A DNA stretch of 64,000 nucleotides from UBA12077 sp963665525 (GTDB lineage: Bacteria; Bacteroidota; Bacteroidia; Bacteroidales; UBA12077), in contig OY762280.1 in assembly GCA_963665525.1 (NCBI GenBank), forward strand, positions 2,232,001-2,296,000. Direction: 5' to 3'. Shown here piece by piece: positions 54,420 through 64,000 of this stretch. The notes under the pieces were generated by a model, which had not been told where the DNA came from, did no database searches, and saw only the letters and a program-made list of their open reading frames with translations. Numbering within the stretch: the stretch's first letter is position 1; every line of letters starts with the position of its first letter. Both the position numbers and the translations under genes were made by a program.

Positions 54420-55907
54420 CTATTCAAGATTAACCTTGTACACGTACATATATCTACTTCCAGGATAAGTACCTTCTATTTCAATTACAGCTCCCTTCCC
54501 TTCTTTACTCAAAACATCTTTAATATCTTCAATATTTTCTATTTTCTCTCCCTGAATCCTGGTTATAATAAACTCCTTTTTAACACCAGATTCTTCTAAC
54601 GCTCCTGCTTTAAGTTCCTCTACTCCAACACCGTAATCTATTCCTAATTTATATTTATCTCTGCTATCCAGCTTTCTAAATGTAGCCCCTAACATCGATA
54701 AATACTCTTCTGATTTTACAATTTGGGTGCTTCCGTGCATATTACGTAAGACAACCTCAAATTGTTTCCTTTTGTTATCTCTTTTAATGGTAACAAAGAT
54801 CGTTTCTCCGGGGCGATATTTACCAATTTGCTCTGTTAATTCGGCAGTGCTGTTAACCTGAATATTATTCACTTCAAGTATCACGTCATCCTTTTTAATT
54901 CCTGCCGCCTTAGCCGCTCCTTCATCTGTAACATCAGTAATTAATACTCCTTCAATTTTATCCAAACGATAATCTTTAGCAATGGCATCATTTACATTAT
55001 AAATGGATACTCCTAATACAGCTCTTTGCACTTCTCCGTATTTAATGATATCAGCAACTACTTTTTTAACTAAATTTATTGGAATTGCAAAAGAATATCC
55101 CGAGTAAGCCCCCGAGGGCGAAATTATAGCTGAATTGATACCAATCAACTCACCTTTTAAATTAACCAGAGCACCTCCACTATTCCCCTGATTTACTGCG
55201 GCATCTGTTTGTATATACGATTCAATTGGATATTTACTCTGCCCTCTTAAAATATTAATATCTCTTGCTTTTGCACTTACAATCCCTGCAGTTACTGTCG
55301 ATGTTAAATTAAATGGATTACCTACAGCTAACACCCATTCTCCAATTTTTAAAACATCAGAATTTCCTAATTCAATATATGGCAAACCTTTAGCCTCAAC
55401 TTTTAATAAAGCTAAATCTGTACCAGGATCTTTGCCAAGTAATTTTGCTGAATATGTTCTCTTATCATTTAATACAATCTGAATTTCATCTGACTCCTCA
55501 ACAACATGGTTATTCGTTACAATATAACCATCTTCAGAAATAATAACTCCTGAACCAAAAGAAACACTAGGCTGCTTTTGCACATTACCAAACAACCATT
55601 CATAAATTGGGTTGCTATAGTATTCGTCATTTTCCAAGTTATACTTTGATGTAACATGAACTACAGCGTGTATACTTTTATCTGCTGCCTCTGTAAAATC
55701 CAATTGTTGTCCGTTAAATGATAGCGCTTGAGGATTATAATTTACCTGGTTTGAATCCTCCAGAATATTCAATGCTTTTTGCTTCTGAACAGCAAGATCT
55801 GTATCATTGGTTATTTCATCTTTAATATAATGTGAATAGATAATAACAGCAATTAATGCTGATAAAGCAGCAATGGCTATGTTCCCTAAAAATGTTTTTA
55901 TCTTCAT
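54420..55907 (-). CDS. htrA: HtrA/DegP-type periplasmic serine protease
   Basis: The 495-residue protein has an N-terminal signal or anchor (about residues 8-26). The trypsin-like domain has catalytic His134 (TNNHVV), Asp164 (TDLALL) and Ser243 (GNSGGA), and two PDZ domains follow (about 285-375 and 395-490). It degrades or refolds damaged envelope proteins. It has its own divergent promoter region. Confidence 0.93.
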   Translation of the reverse strand: MKIKTFLGNIAIAALSALIAVIIYSHYIKDEITNDTDLAVQKQKALNILEDSNQVNYNPQALSFNGQQLDFTEAADKSIHAVVHVTSKYNLENDEYYSNPIYEWLFGNVQKQPSVSFGSGVIISEDGYIVTNNHVVEESDEIQIVLNDKRTYSAKLLGKDPGTDLALLKVEAKGLPYIELGNSDVLKIGEWVLAVGNPFNLTSTVTAGIVSAKARDINILRGQSKYPIESYIQTDAAVNQGNSGGALVNLKGELIGINSAIISPSGAYSGYSFAIPINLVKKVVADIIKYGEVQRAVLGVSIYNVNDAIAKDYRLDKIEGVLITDVTDEGAAKAAGIKKDDVILEVNNIQVNSTAELTEQIGKYRPGETIFVTIKRDNKRKQFEVVLRNMHGSTQIVKSEEYLSMLGATFRKLDSRDKYKLGIDYGVGVEELKAGALEESGVKKEFIITRIQGEKIENIEDIKDVLSKEGKGAVIEIEGTYPGSRYMYVYKVNLE

Positions 55908-56269
55908 CTGCTTACGTTTTTAATTTATAAATATTAAATTAACTATAAGTATATCTTTCCTTTCAATAATTCTTTTTTGTTACTCGCTCCCACAATCCTC
56001 AAACTCACCCTGCTCGTGAACCTTCATGATTTTATTTTAATGATCAAAATAACAATTCCCCATTGTATAATCATCATCTACACAAAATTCATAGTTTATT
56101 TATCATGAAGGTTTCATATCGACTAAATTTATTATTATTAATCAGATATTCTAACGTCAAATTTAATACCTATGTTTTTGAAAGCAATCTTTGTTTAACA
56201 TTATTTAACAAAGGCAGATCAATTGTCAGTTTAATTAATTATTTATAAGTTTACAAAAAATAAAGCAAT
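55908..56269. other. 362-bp divergent intergenic region htrA / dapF
   Basis: No gene is supported; a 61-codon plus-strand frame at 56063-56248 has no ribosome site or family features. The region must hold promoters for both genes, but I found no clear TTTG/TANNTTTG pair. Confidence 0.5.
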
Positions 56270-57046
56270 ATGACTAATTTTTATAAATACCAAGGTGCTG
56301 GTAACGATTTTGTTATCATAGATTCTCGTTCAAGTAAACTCAATTTAAACGAGCTTCAGGTAAAATACTTATGCGACCGCAGATTTGGAATAGGTGCAGA
56401 TGGGCTAATGTTACTTGAAAAACATCAGGAAGCTGATTTTAATATGAAATATTACAATTCTGATGGAAAAGAAAGTACTATGTGTGGTAATGGTGGACGA
56501 TGTCTTGTCGCTTTTGCCAAATTATTAGGAATTATTGATAAAGAAACTACTTTCATGGCCATTGATGGTTTACACAAAGCCATAGTCAATGATGACCATA
56601 CCATTTCACTTCAAATGCAGGATCTTAATGATATTAAAATTGTAAATACAAACTACTTTTTAAATACTGGTTCTCCACATTATGTAACTTTCAGAGAAGA
56701 TATTAATAAAATTGATGTATATAACCGTGGCCGGGAAATAAGATATAGTGCAGAATTTAAACCTGAAGGTACCAATGTTAATTTTGTAGAAATCCAAGAA
56801 GATAAATTATTTGTACGAACCTACGAACGTGGTGTTGAAAATGAAACTCTATCTTGTGGTACTGGAGTTACAGCCTCAGCAATTTGTGCAGCTCTTTATA
56901 CAAAATCTGACAAAACTTCATTTGATATTTCAACACTTGGAGGTAAATTAAACGTATCATTTGATAAAATTGACAAAAATACCTTTAAAAACATTTGGAT
57001 AACGGGGCCTGCTACCATGGTTTATTCAGGGCAAATTGATATTTAA
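56270..57046 (+). CDS. dapF: Diaminopimelate epimerase
   Basis: The 258-residue two-domain isomerase has catalytic Cys72 (MCGNGGRC) and Cys196 (SCGTGVTAS) and the start YQGAGNDFVIID. It converts LL- to meso-diaminopimelate for lysine and cell wall synthesis. The next gene starts 47 bp downstream. Confidence 0.95.
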   Translation: MTNFYKYQGAGNDFVIIDSRSSKLNLNELQVKYLCDRRFGIGADGLMLLEKHQEADFNMKYYNSDGKESTMCGNGGRCLVAFAKLLGIIDKETTFMAIDGLHKAIVNDDHTISLQMQDLNDIKIVNTNYFLNTGSPHYVTFREDINKIDVYNRGREIRYSAEFKPEGTNVNFVEIQEDKLFVRTYERGVENETLSCGTGVTASAICAALYTKSDKTSFDISTLGGKLNVSFDKIDKNTFKNIWITGPATMVYSGQIDI

Positions 57047-57093
57047 ACGTATCATTATTTACAACGTCTAACCTTAAAATTAAATTATTTCAA

Positions 57094-58179
57094 ATGAAAA
57101 ACGTAAAATACGCAATCATTTTCTTTCTCGCCAATATTATCAGTGTAACCGTGTTCGCACAGGAAAATAACAAAGATGAAATTATTGAGAAATTAAACGA
57201 TCAGTTAGAACATTTAAATCATCGTTTAGATCGATTAGAAAAAATATCGGACGATATTCTATGGTACAATAAAGTTGGTGATATTGCATTTGTAGATAAA
57301 GTATATATCTATGGTCCACCAAAATGGAAAGAAGAAAATCCAACAGCAATGGGTGCAGGAAATCCTGTAAAATTTTGGGCATATACTTTTATACCAAAAA
57401 ACATTGATCCTGCAAAGAAATATCCATTAATGGTATTACCTCACGGTGGAGTTCATGGCGATTTTACAACCTATTATGCACATATTATTCGTGAACTAAT
57501 TTCGCAACAATATATTGTTGTTGCAGCAGAATACCGTGGTAGCACAGGTTATGGACAAGGACTTTACGAAAAAATTGATTATGGCGGATTAGAAACTGAA
57601 GATGTAAATGCAAGCCGTCAGTTTATGATTGACAATTACGAAATTGTGGATAAAAACAGAGTTGGAATTATGGGTTGGAGCCATGGTGGAATGATTACTT
57701 TACACAATATTTTTGATCATCCAAAAGATTATAAAGTTGCTTTTGCTGGTGTTCCTGTAAGCGATATTATTTCAAGAATGGGATACATGAAGCAAAGTTA
57801 CCGAGATTTATATTCGGCAGATTATCATATTGGTAACACAGCCAATGAAAACGTTAATGAATACCGAAGAAGATCTCCTGCATGGAATACACACAAGTTC
57901 CAGAATACGCCATTACTTATACACACCAATACAAATGACGATGATGTTAATGTTCTTGAAGTTGAACATCTGATTAAATCGTTAAAAGCAGACGGGAAAA
58001 AATTCGAATATGAAATCTTCCAGGATATCCCAGGTGGACACTCTTTTGACAGAATGGATACTAAACATGCCCGCGAAGTACGTGTTAAGATTTATAAGTT
58101 CATGGGGCAATATTTAAACCCTCCTAAACAAATTAAAACTGTAAGAGACCTGGAAAAAGCTGCATATAAGATCAACTAA
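57094..58179 (+). CDS. Secreted prolyl-oligopeptidase-like (S9) hydrolase
   Basis: The 361-residue protein has a signal peptide (ending VFAQ, residue 23), a short coiled coil (about 27-52), and an alpha/beta hydrolase domain. The catalytic set is Ser196 (GWSHGGM), an Asp in 282-284 and His316 (GGHSFDR), with LPHGG as oxyanion segment. The usual N-terminal propeller of S9 enzymes is absent, so larger substrates may be accepted. The true substrate (peptide or ester) is unknown. Confidence 0.8.
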   Translation: MKNVKYAIIFFLANIISVTVFAQENNKDEIIEKLNDQLEHLNHRLDRLEKISDDILWYNKVGDIAFVDKVYIYGPPKWKEENPTAMGAGNPVKFWAYTFIPKNIDPAKKYPLMVLPHGGVHGDFTTYYAHIIRELISQQYIVVAAEYRGSTGYGQGLYEKIDYGGLETEDVNASRQFMIDNYEIVDKNRVGIMGWSHGGMITLHNIFDHPKDYKVAFAGVPVSDIISRMGYMKQSYRDLYSADYHIGNTANENVNEYRRRSPAWNTHKFQNTPLLIHTNTNDDDVNVLEVEHLIKSLKADGKKFEYEIFQDIPGGHSFDRMDTKHAREVRVKIYKFMGQYLNPPKQIKTVRDLEKAAYKIN

Positions 58180-58204
58180 ATATAAAAACCTCTATATTTT
58201 TTTC

Positions 58205-58231
58205 AAGCCTATCAGAAATTGATAGGTTTTT
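58205..58231 (+). terminator. Intrinsic terminator after the S9-like gene
   Basis: CCTATCA, loop GAAAT and TGATAGG with a T run. It ends the dapF transcript before the riboswitch. Confidence 0.75.
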
Positions 58232-58299
58232 ATGTTTTAAAATATACATCATAATTTAAACAAATCTTCGATTAATTACTTACATTTGCTACCTAATTG

Positions 58300-58484
58300 G
58301 TCTCAACATCCATTTTTTTTTAGTGGAATGAGTTAAAAGGGAATGCTGTGACTTGTCTTTGTTAGATAGGAATTCGGCAACAGTTCCCGCTGCTGTGATG
58401 GCTATTCAATGTTTTAACAATATGTCACTCTTTAATATAGAGGGGAAGGCGTTAAAACAGGCCTAAGTCAGAAGACCTGCCAAT
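58300..58484 (+). promoter_or_regulatory. Cobalamin (AdoCbl) riboswitch
   Basis: Conserved boxes are in order: AAAAGGGAAT (58335-58344), CCCGCTGCTGTGA (58386-58398), GTCACT (about 58425), GGGAAGGC (58443-58450) and AGTCAGAAGACCTGCC (58466-58481), the B12 box. It precedes a DUF6580 gene and a large secreted protein, consistent with B12 repression of B12 uptake. Downstream, GCCTG/CAGG and the hairpin ATACGAT/ATCGTAT reach the first ATG at 58561 and may form the expression platform. Confidence 0.92.
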
Positions 58485-58605
58485 TAAACATAGATTTTGT
58501 AGCCTGCGGAGAACAGGTAGCTAATCAATACGATGCTTCATTGGCCATCCTTCATATCGTATGCTGCAAAATCAAGTTATGAACTCAATTAAAATTGCAG
58601 TAACG

Positions 58606-59184
58606 ATGAAAAAAACAAAAATTCATTTACGTTTTGGAGTACTTTCACTTTTGGTTTTAATGGCTGCTTTTAGCCGATTAATACAACATCCTCCTAACTT
58701 CGCACCTATTGGAGCTATGGCTTTATTTGGAGCAGCATATCTATCTCAAAAGCATTTTGCTTTAATTATTCCGATAGTCTCCATGTGGCTTAGCGACTTA
58801 GCTCTTAATAATATTGTGTATGCGCAATATTTCGATCACTTTGTTTGGTTTTATCAGGGGTGCTACTGGACCTATGGAGCATTTATTGTAATTGGCTTTA
58901 TCGGATTTGGATTACTTAGAAAAATCAAAATTACTAATATCCTGTTAGCTTCTTGCCTGGCTTCAGTTAGCTTTTTCATCTTATCTAATTTTGGTGTTTG
59001 GGCATCTGGAACAATGTACCCAAAATCACTTTCAGGACTTATAATGTGCTATACTGCCGGCTTACCATTTTTAAAAAATACATTTATGGGTGATCTGGTA
59101 TATTCCGGGATCTTATTTGGGATATTTGAAATAGCAAAGTACCATTTCCCTGTATTACAATTACAAAAACAGAATATAAAGTAA
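58606..59184 (+). CDS. DUF6580 membrane protein, B12-riboswitch controlled
   Basis: The start chosen is ATG 58606 (MKKTKIHLRFGV); an in-frame ATG at 58561 overlaps a hairpin. The about 192-residue protein has five or six hydrophobic segments and the motif HPPNFAPIGAMALFGAAYL, typical of DUF6580. This family looks like an ECF-type substrate-binding (S) component. With the riboswitch just upstream, the likely substrate is cobalamin or a precursor; that is inference. Confidence 0.8.
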   Translation: MKKTKIHLRFGVLSLLVLMAAFSRLIQHPPNFAPIGAMALFGAAYLSQKHFALIIPIVSMWLSDLALNNIVYAQYFDHFVWFYQGCYWTYGAFIVIGFIGFGLLRKIKITNILLASCLASVSFFILSNFGVWASGTMYPKSLSGLIMCYTAGLPFLKNTFMGDLVYSGILFGIFEIAKYHFPVLQLQKQNIK

Positions 59185-59190
59185 ACAATA

Positions 59191-59223
59191 GAGCGGCCAT
59201 GTTCGCCAAAACCTCAGCCGCTC
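59191..59223 (+). other. Hairpin between DUF6580 and the giant surface protein gene
   Basis: GAGCGGC and GCCGCTC pair with a 19-base loop, but no T run follows. It may be a weak terminator, a processing site or a stability element in a joint transcript. Confidence 0.45.
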
Positions 59224-59263
59224 ATAGATATAAAACAATCATTTATTTATAAACAATTGCATT

Positions 59264-62200
59264 ATGAAACAAATTTACTCATTTTTATTAGTCTTTGTAG
59301 GACTAATTTTATTAGGGTTTAATTCTTACTGTCAGGAATTTACCCACAAAGAAGATTTAAACGTAGAACGGATACGCAGTTCTTCTGATTACAGAAAAAC
59401 TGTAAAATTTGCCGATCTGTTTAATTTCCCGTCAGAAATTGATGTTAAAAGTGAAATTTCAACGAATACCGATATCGCAATCAATTTATCATCTACAAAC
59501 GAATCAAATATTCTATTTGACGGATATTATTATTCTAGTTACAGTGGACAGTTTTTTTATTACAAAATTCCAGCAAATAGTTATGGTAAAGATACTCTAA
59601 CAGTTACAATAACATATAATGGAATTGAAGCCATTTCTAAAGTTATAGCAGAAATTGATCCTATTAAATGTAAAGATGATGCATATGATATGGGTATAGG
59701 AGACACTCTGGAAGTTACTGTTACAAGTAATGATAATCCGAAAACCTTTTTTGATTATGCAAGTTTTGAGATTATTCAAAATGCAATATCAGGGACACAT
59801 CAAATCAAAGGTGATGGAACAATAGAATATATCAACTCGGAAAGTACTCCAAATTATACCAGAGATACAATTATTTATCGTATTGCCGATACAAAATCTA
59901 ACTACGATACAGCAATGGTAGTATTGAGCATCCATGAAGATTCATATGTTACTAAGGTTTTTGATTACCTACCTGCTCCGGGTCAGTTTGTGAACACCTC
60001 CTGGGCAGATACGGCAGCAGGAGATAAAGTAATCGGCAATACCAGCGGTGGAGCTTCTCTCGGTGGTTTTGGTGGATATATTATTGTTGGTTTCGACCAA
60101 CCAATTGTCAATTGTGCTGAAAATGCTTATGGAGTTGACTTTACAGTTGTTGGTAATGCTTTTTCCGGATGGGGAGAACCAGCCGCTGTAAAAGTTATGA
60201 AAGATGAAAACGGGAACGGGTTACCCGATGATGAATGGTACGAATTAGCAGGTTCTGAATACCATTTCTCATCTGCCATTAAAAATCTAACCATGACTTA
60301 TTATAATCCTAAGTACAATGAAAGACATACAATTCCTTATTCTACTGACAAAGGATTCAATGGTGCCATGGGAACAAATGGATTTCATGCACAACAGTAT
60401 TATCCTGATCCTGCAAGTTTTTGTATAAGTGCTGATTCAGTAAGTTATGACGGTACTTTCTCTAAATTCCTTTTAGATAAAAGTAACCCAGGTTATATCA
60501 CAGCTAAAAGACTTCCATTATTTGGATATGCCGATTCACGCCCTAGCAATAGTACACCTACAAAACCACTTAATCCTTATGTAAATGATGAAAATGGTAA
60601 AGCTGCCGACGGATTCGATTTAGAATGGGCTATTAAGGCCGATGGTAGTCCTGCTAACATTGATACCGTGCATTTTGTAAAAGTTTACACTACTGTTCAG
60701 GAAGATGGTGGTTGGTTGGGAGAAATTTCTCCTGAAATTTTTAAAGTTGCAATTACAACTCCAGATCCTTCTTATGTACCACAAGATTATGAAGCTCATG
60801 CCATTGGCGCTTCTCAAATTCAGGTATTAAAAGGAGAAACATTACAATTGGAAGGTATATTATTTAAAAATGGTATCCCACAAAGCGGAAGTCAAACCTG
60901 GACATCAGATAGTAAACATGTAGCAACTATAGATAATACTGGTTTATTAACAGCAATTGAAAACGGAAAAACAACTATCCACTTTAGTGTTAAAAGTGAT
61001 GTTACTCCTGACTCTATTGATATTAATGTAGTTGAGCTTACAGAAGTTGTTATTGAACTTGAAGGTAACTCTTCGGTTTCTAACGATACCATTTTTGTTA
61101 TAGAAGGAGAAACAGAATATATTCACGCTGAAGCAATTGACAACAGACCATCTCCTGCAAATCGATTTGTTTACGAAAGTTTTAACTGGTCATCATCAGA
61201 TAACTCTGTTGGAACTATTGACCAAGGAATATTTAATGCTAAAGCAGTTGGTACAACTATGGTTATTGCTGAATCAGTTCATAACCCTCTACTAAAAGAT
61301 ACAATTATTACGGTTGTTACAAAGGCTCCTGAGATTGTTGCTGTAAAAGATACCGTTTTATTGCCTTACTATAGCAGATCAGGATCTTTCACAAACGATG
61401 AGCTATTTTCTACAGGAGTGAATGCTATCGTAACTATTAAGTCAAAAGCGAGCAGTTTTTCAATTATGAATTCGAATATCGTAAACAACACTTTTGAGTA
61501 TGATGTTCTGGAAAATAAATATGGTTTTGAAACCATTGAATTTACCGTTGAAGCATTTGGGGTAGAATCAACTATAGAAATTGTTTTTCAGGCTGTTGAG
61601 CCTGATAACTTTGAGACTCCAAAGCAAGTTCTGTTTACAAATGGCGGTGAGTTTATGAATCCTAATGCTCCTACCGAACTAATGACATATATTCCTGATC
61701 AGGATACCACAATTCAGATTGATAATTACCTTGCAGGAGCTACATCTGTTCAGGATATGATTATTGATGGTAACTTTGCATATGTATCAGCAGATTACTA
61801 TATCACCAGATATAATGTTTCTTCAAGAACTGCTACTGATTCAATATACACTCAGGATTTAGATCCTAATAGTGCAGATGGTCAGGGAACTGAAATGGCA
61901 GGAGTAAATCACAAATTAGCTATTTACCAAAATATGTTACTGGCAACACGCCAAAACAGTGCTCAAGCACCAGAAGATGGATATAATGTAAGAATTTACA
62001 ATAAAGGTGATTTATCCTTTATTAAGAAAATTCCTGTATCTAATCAGGCTACCGACATTGTAATTGTTAATGACACGGCTTATGTTATGATCAACGGTGG
62101 TTTTGCCGGTCAAACAAGCTCTATGGCAATTATCGACTTAAAAACATTAACCCTCAATAGAGAAGTTGATCTTGGTACTGCCGGACTTGGTGTAATGCAA

Positions 62201-64000
62201 ATGATTGCTAAAGACAACAAAATCTATTGTGTCAGACTTGCTGATTTTATGGGTCGTTTTAACTCTGGAATTGTTATATATGACATAACATCTGGTGCTA
62301 TTCAGGAAGTTGAATATACATCAGGAATCCCTTACGATTCATCGCCACTGGCAATTGAGCCATGTACAAACGACACTATTTTCATTAAAAAAGATCTTGG
62401 TTATGTTGCATTTAACACACAAGACCAAAGTTTTGGAAGTGAAACACATATGAATATTCCATCATATTATAACCAGGATAGCGATCATATTGGCCGAAGT
62501 TCTGCTTATGATCCTGATGAAAAGAAATACTATATAACTTATGCATACTGGCATGGTAAAGGTGTAGGTCAGGTTTATGATAGTAATCTTGATAGTATTG
62601 GTACATTTAAAGGTGTTGGTGCATCTCCTGAAGTTATGAAAATATGTCAAGCATCTGTAATAAATGAGAAACCATATACTTGCTCTGCTAATTCACCAAA
62701 AACATACAATGAAGGTGAAGACTTTAAATTTAGATTATCTTACTCTACTTTTAAAGATAAAGAGGATAATTACCCAAGCATGTACTTGTATAATCCTGCT
62801 CAGTACGAATGGCTATGTTTTGATTCAAAAACCCGCTACATTTCAGGAAATTTTAACGCAGAATTAGAAGAATCAAAAACTTTTAATGTTATAATGCAAG
62901 GAATAGACAAGCAAGGTGCGTTTGTTCTCGATACAGTTAAAATAACAATCAATCCTGTAGATGATCCTATGACATTAGAAAAATTAATTTCTGATATCAC
63001 AGTGGATGAAGATGCTGCTGACTCACTGCTTACATTAACTGAAACATTTGTTGACGTTGATAATATAATCAGTACAAGAATAATAGCTAATACAAATTCA
63101 ACTCTGATAAATACAACAATCAGCGAAAATGTATTAACTATCCATTTCAACGTAGAACAAAATGGTGAAGCTGAAATCATTATAGAAGCTGAATCAAATG
63201 ATGTAACTTTAACTGATACATTTAATGTTTATGTAAGGCCAGTAGATGATGCTCCTTATGTTGTAAATTCAATAGCTGATGTTACAGCAAACGAAGATGA
63301 AAGCATTGCTGCCATTGACTTAACTAATGTATTTGATGATATAGATAACGACAATTCAGCCATTACTAAAGAGATTATTAGTGTAACTGATGAAAGTTTA
63401 CTAACCATGAACATTACAAATAATCTTCTAAACATTGAGTTAAAAGAGAATCAATCAGGTGAACTGGAAGTTATTATCGAAGCTACATCAAATACATTAA
63501 CAGTAACTGATACGTTTAATATTACTGTTAATGCGGTTGATAATGCACCGGTTGTTGTTCATTCAATAACTGATATCACAGCAAACGAAGATGAAAATAT
63601 TACTGATATTGATTTAACAAATGTATTTGACGATATTGACAACGATAATACTGCCATAATAAAAGTTGTTAAAAACATTTCGAATACAAGCCTGTTAAAT
63701 GCCGAAATCAATGATAATAATTTATCAATCGCACTACTTGAAAATCAATTTGGAGAATCTGAAATTGTTATTGAAGCAACTTCAAATGGTTTATCGGTAA
63801 CAGATACATTTAATATTGCAGTGAACGCTGTAAACGATAAACCGGTTGTTGTTGAAACAATCGAAAATGTAACTGTAGATATGAATGCTGCAGATTTACA
63901 AATCGATTTAAGTAATATATTCGATGATATCGATAGCGATGATCTTGAAATTACAATTAGCAATAATACAAATGAAAGCTTAGTAGAAACTTCAATCTCA
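59264..64000 (+). CDS. Giant secreted surface protein with BtuG-like propeller region and tandem repeats (3' end outside window)
   Basis: The frame opens at ATG 59264 with a signal peptide (MKQIYSFLLVFVGLILLGFN) and is still open at the window edge, 1579 codons. The order is: beta-rich region (about residues 25-235), a cell-surface module (about 240-500, YLPAPGQFVNTSWAD onward), and a BIG2-like Ig repeat (about 535-600, WTSDSKHVATIDNTGLLTA). A YncE/BtuG-like propeller stretch spans about 810-1130, and then Ig/cadherin-like repeats of 95-98 residues start near residue 1243 (ANEDE, NVFDDIDNDN). The context is a B12 riboswitch and DUF6580. BtuG binds cobalamin at the surface, so the same role is proposed. 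A T9SS tail is expected beyond the edge but unseen. Confidence 0.8.
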   Translation, partial: MKQIYSFLLVFVGLILLGFNSYCQEFTHKEDLNVERIRSSSDYRKTVKFADLFNFPSEIDVKSEISTNTDIAINLSSTNESNILFDGYYYSSYSGQFFYYKIPANSYGKDTLTVTITYNGIEAISKVIAEIDPIKCKDDAYDMGIGDTLEVTVTSNDNPKTFFDYASFEIIQNAISGTHQIKGDGTIEYINSESTPNYTRDTIIYRIADTKSNYDTAMVVLSIHEDSYVTKVFDYLPAPGQFVNTSWADTAAGDKVIGNTSGGASLGGFGGYIIVGFDQPIVNCAENAYGVDFTVVGNAFSGWGEPAAVKVMKDENGNGLPDDEWYELAGSEYHFSSAIKNLTMTYYNPKYNERHTIPYSTDKGFNGAMGTNGFHAQQYYPDPASFCISADSVSYDGTFSKFLLDKSNPGYITAKRLPLFGYADSRPSNSTPTKPLNPYVNDENGKAADGFDLEWAIKADGSPANIDTVHFVKVYTTVQEDGGWLGEISPEIFKVAITTPDPSYVPQDYEAHAIGASQIQVLKGETLQLEGILFKNGIPQSGSQTWTSDSKHVATIDNTGLLTAIENGKTTIHFSVKSDVTPDSIDINVVELTEVVIELEGNSSVSNDTIFVIEGETEYIHAEAIDNRPSPANRFVYESFNWSSSDNSVGTIDQGIFNAKAVGTTMVIAESVHNPLLKDTIITVVTKAPEIVAVKDTVLLPYYSRSGSFTNDELFSTGVNAIVTIKSKASSFSIMNSNIVNNTFEYDVLENKYGFETIEFTVEAFGVESTIEIVFQAVEPDNFETPKQVLFTNGGEFMNPNAPTELMTYIPDQDTTIQIDNYLAGATSVQDMIIDGNFAYVSADYYITRYNVSSRTATDSIYTQDLDPNSADGQGTEMAGVNHKLAIYQNMLLATRQNSAQAPEDGYNVRIYNKGDLSFIKKIPVSNQATDIVIVNDTAYVMINGGFAGQTSSMAIIDLKTLTLNREVDLGTAGLGVMQMIAKDNKIYCVRLADFMGRFNSGIVIYDITSGAIQEVEYTSGIPYDSSPLAIEPCTNDTIFIKKDLGYVAFNTQDQSFGSETHMNIPSYYNQDSDHIGRSSAYDPDEKKYYITYAYWHGKGVGQVYDSNLDSIGTFKGVGASPEVMKICQASVINEKPYTCSANSPKTYNEGEDFKFRLSYSTFKDKEDNYPSMYLYNPAQYEWLCFDSKTRYISGNFNAELEESKTFNVIMQGIDKQGAFVLDTVKITINPVDDPMTLEKLISDITVDEDAADSLLTLTETFVDVDNIISTRIIANTNSTLINTTISENVLTIHFNVEQNGEAEIIIEAESNDVTLTDTFNVYVRPVDDAPYVVNSIADVTANEDESIAAIDLTNVFDDIDNDNSAITKEIISVTDESLLTMNITNNLLNIELKENQSGELEVIIEATSNTLTVTDTFNITVNAVDNAPVVVHSITDITANEDENITDIDLTNVFDDIDNDNTAIIKVVKNISNTSLLNAEINDNNLSIALLENQFGESEIVIEATSNGLSVTDTFNIAVNAVNDKPVVVETIENVTVDMNAADLQIDLSNIFDDIDSDDLEITISNNTNESLVETSIS

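Noticed and set aside
56063..56248. Plus-strand open frame of 61 codons between htrA and dapF
   Set aside because: No ribosome site, no conserved features, biased only by AT-rich sequence.
59409..63963. Several short frames on both strands within the last 4.7 kb
   Set aside because: They are shadows of the single continuous frame that starts at 59264 and runs past the window edge.

Overview
The window looks like chromosomal DNA of a low-GC Bacteroidota bacterium, probably a marine Bacteroidales/Marinilabiliales relative. Reasons: two SusC/SusD outer-membrane pairs, a type IX secretion (T9SS) sorting domain and a PorD homologue, a short 286-residue primary sigma factor without region 1.1, a textbook Bacteroidota promoter (TTTG-N19-TANNTTTG) at 35.34 kb, a tRNA gene without encoded CCA, and AT-rich coding throughout. 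This is read from the sequence only; no search was run.

Layout. 0-6.3 kb: a partial 7TM-HD phosphohydrolase, an NlpC/P60 peptidase, a 42-residue membrane peptide and a Nudix hydrolase, then sulfate activation cysC-cysD-cysN. 6.4-22.6 kb: a secreted C10 cysteine protease whose T9SS sorting domain lies in another frame, and two tandem loci of identical layout (SusC, SusD, two lipoproteins), probably an old duplication. 22.8-29.1 kb: histidine degradation genes ftcD and hutI, diverging from a YfcC-type carrier and an outer-membrane barrel. 29.1-37.7 kb: housekeeping genes (fabI, recN, porD-like, coaBC, rpoZ, bamD, a PLP acyltransferase, trxB).

37.9-48.6 kb is the accessory region. It starts at a tRNA-Pro(GGG) gene and holds five copies of a 110-180 bp imperfect palindrome that begins TAACATCGGGTC and ends near GGACCGTTACAAAT. 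Genes sit between the copies: a DUF2971 protein, a frameshifted lipoprotein, a PocR/PAS/GAF histidine kinase, an esterase, an LpoB/CsgG-like protein, a class-C beta-lactamase-like hydrolase and a DUF1648 membrane protein. Three copies follow a stop codon by only 7-14 bp. The arrangement resembles integron attC sites with cassettes but no integrase (a CALIN-like array). A complete IS3-family element with a CTA target duplication has landed 21 bp downstream of one copy and just before the esterase start.

48.7-58.2 kb: a GNAT-nitrilase fusion, an EEP nuclease, uvrB, the primary sigma factor, an HtrA protease, dapF and an S9-like hydrolase. 58.3-64 kb: a cobalamin riboswitch, a DUF6580 membrane protein and the first 1579 codons of a giant secreted protein with an internal BtuG-like propeller region and 95-98-residue repeats. 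Together these look like a B12-regulated uptake locus continuing beyond the window.
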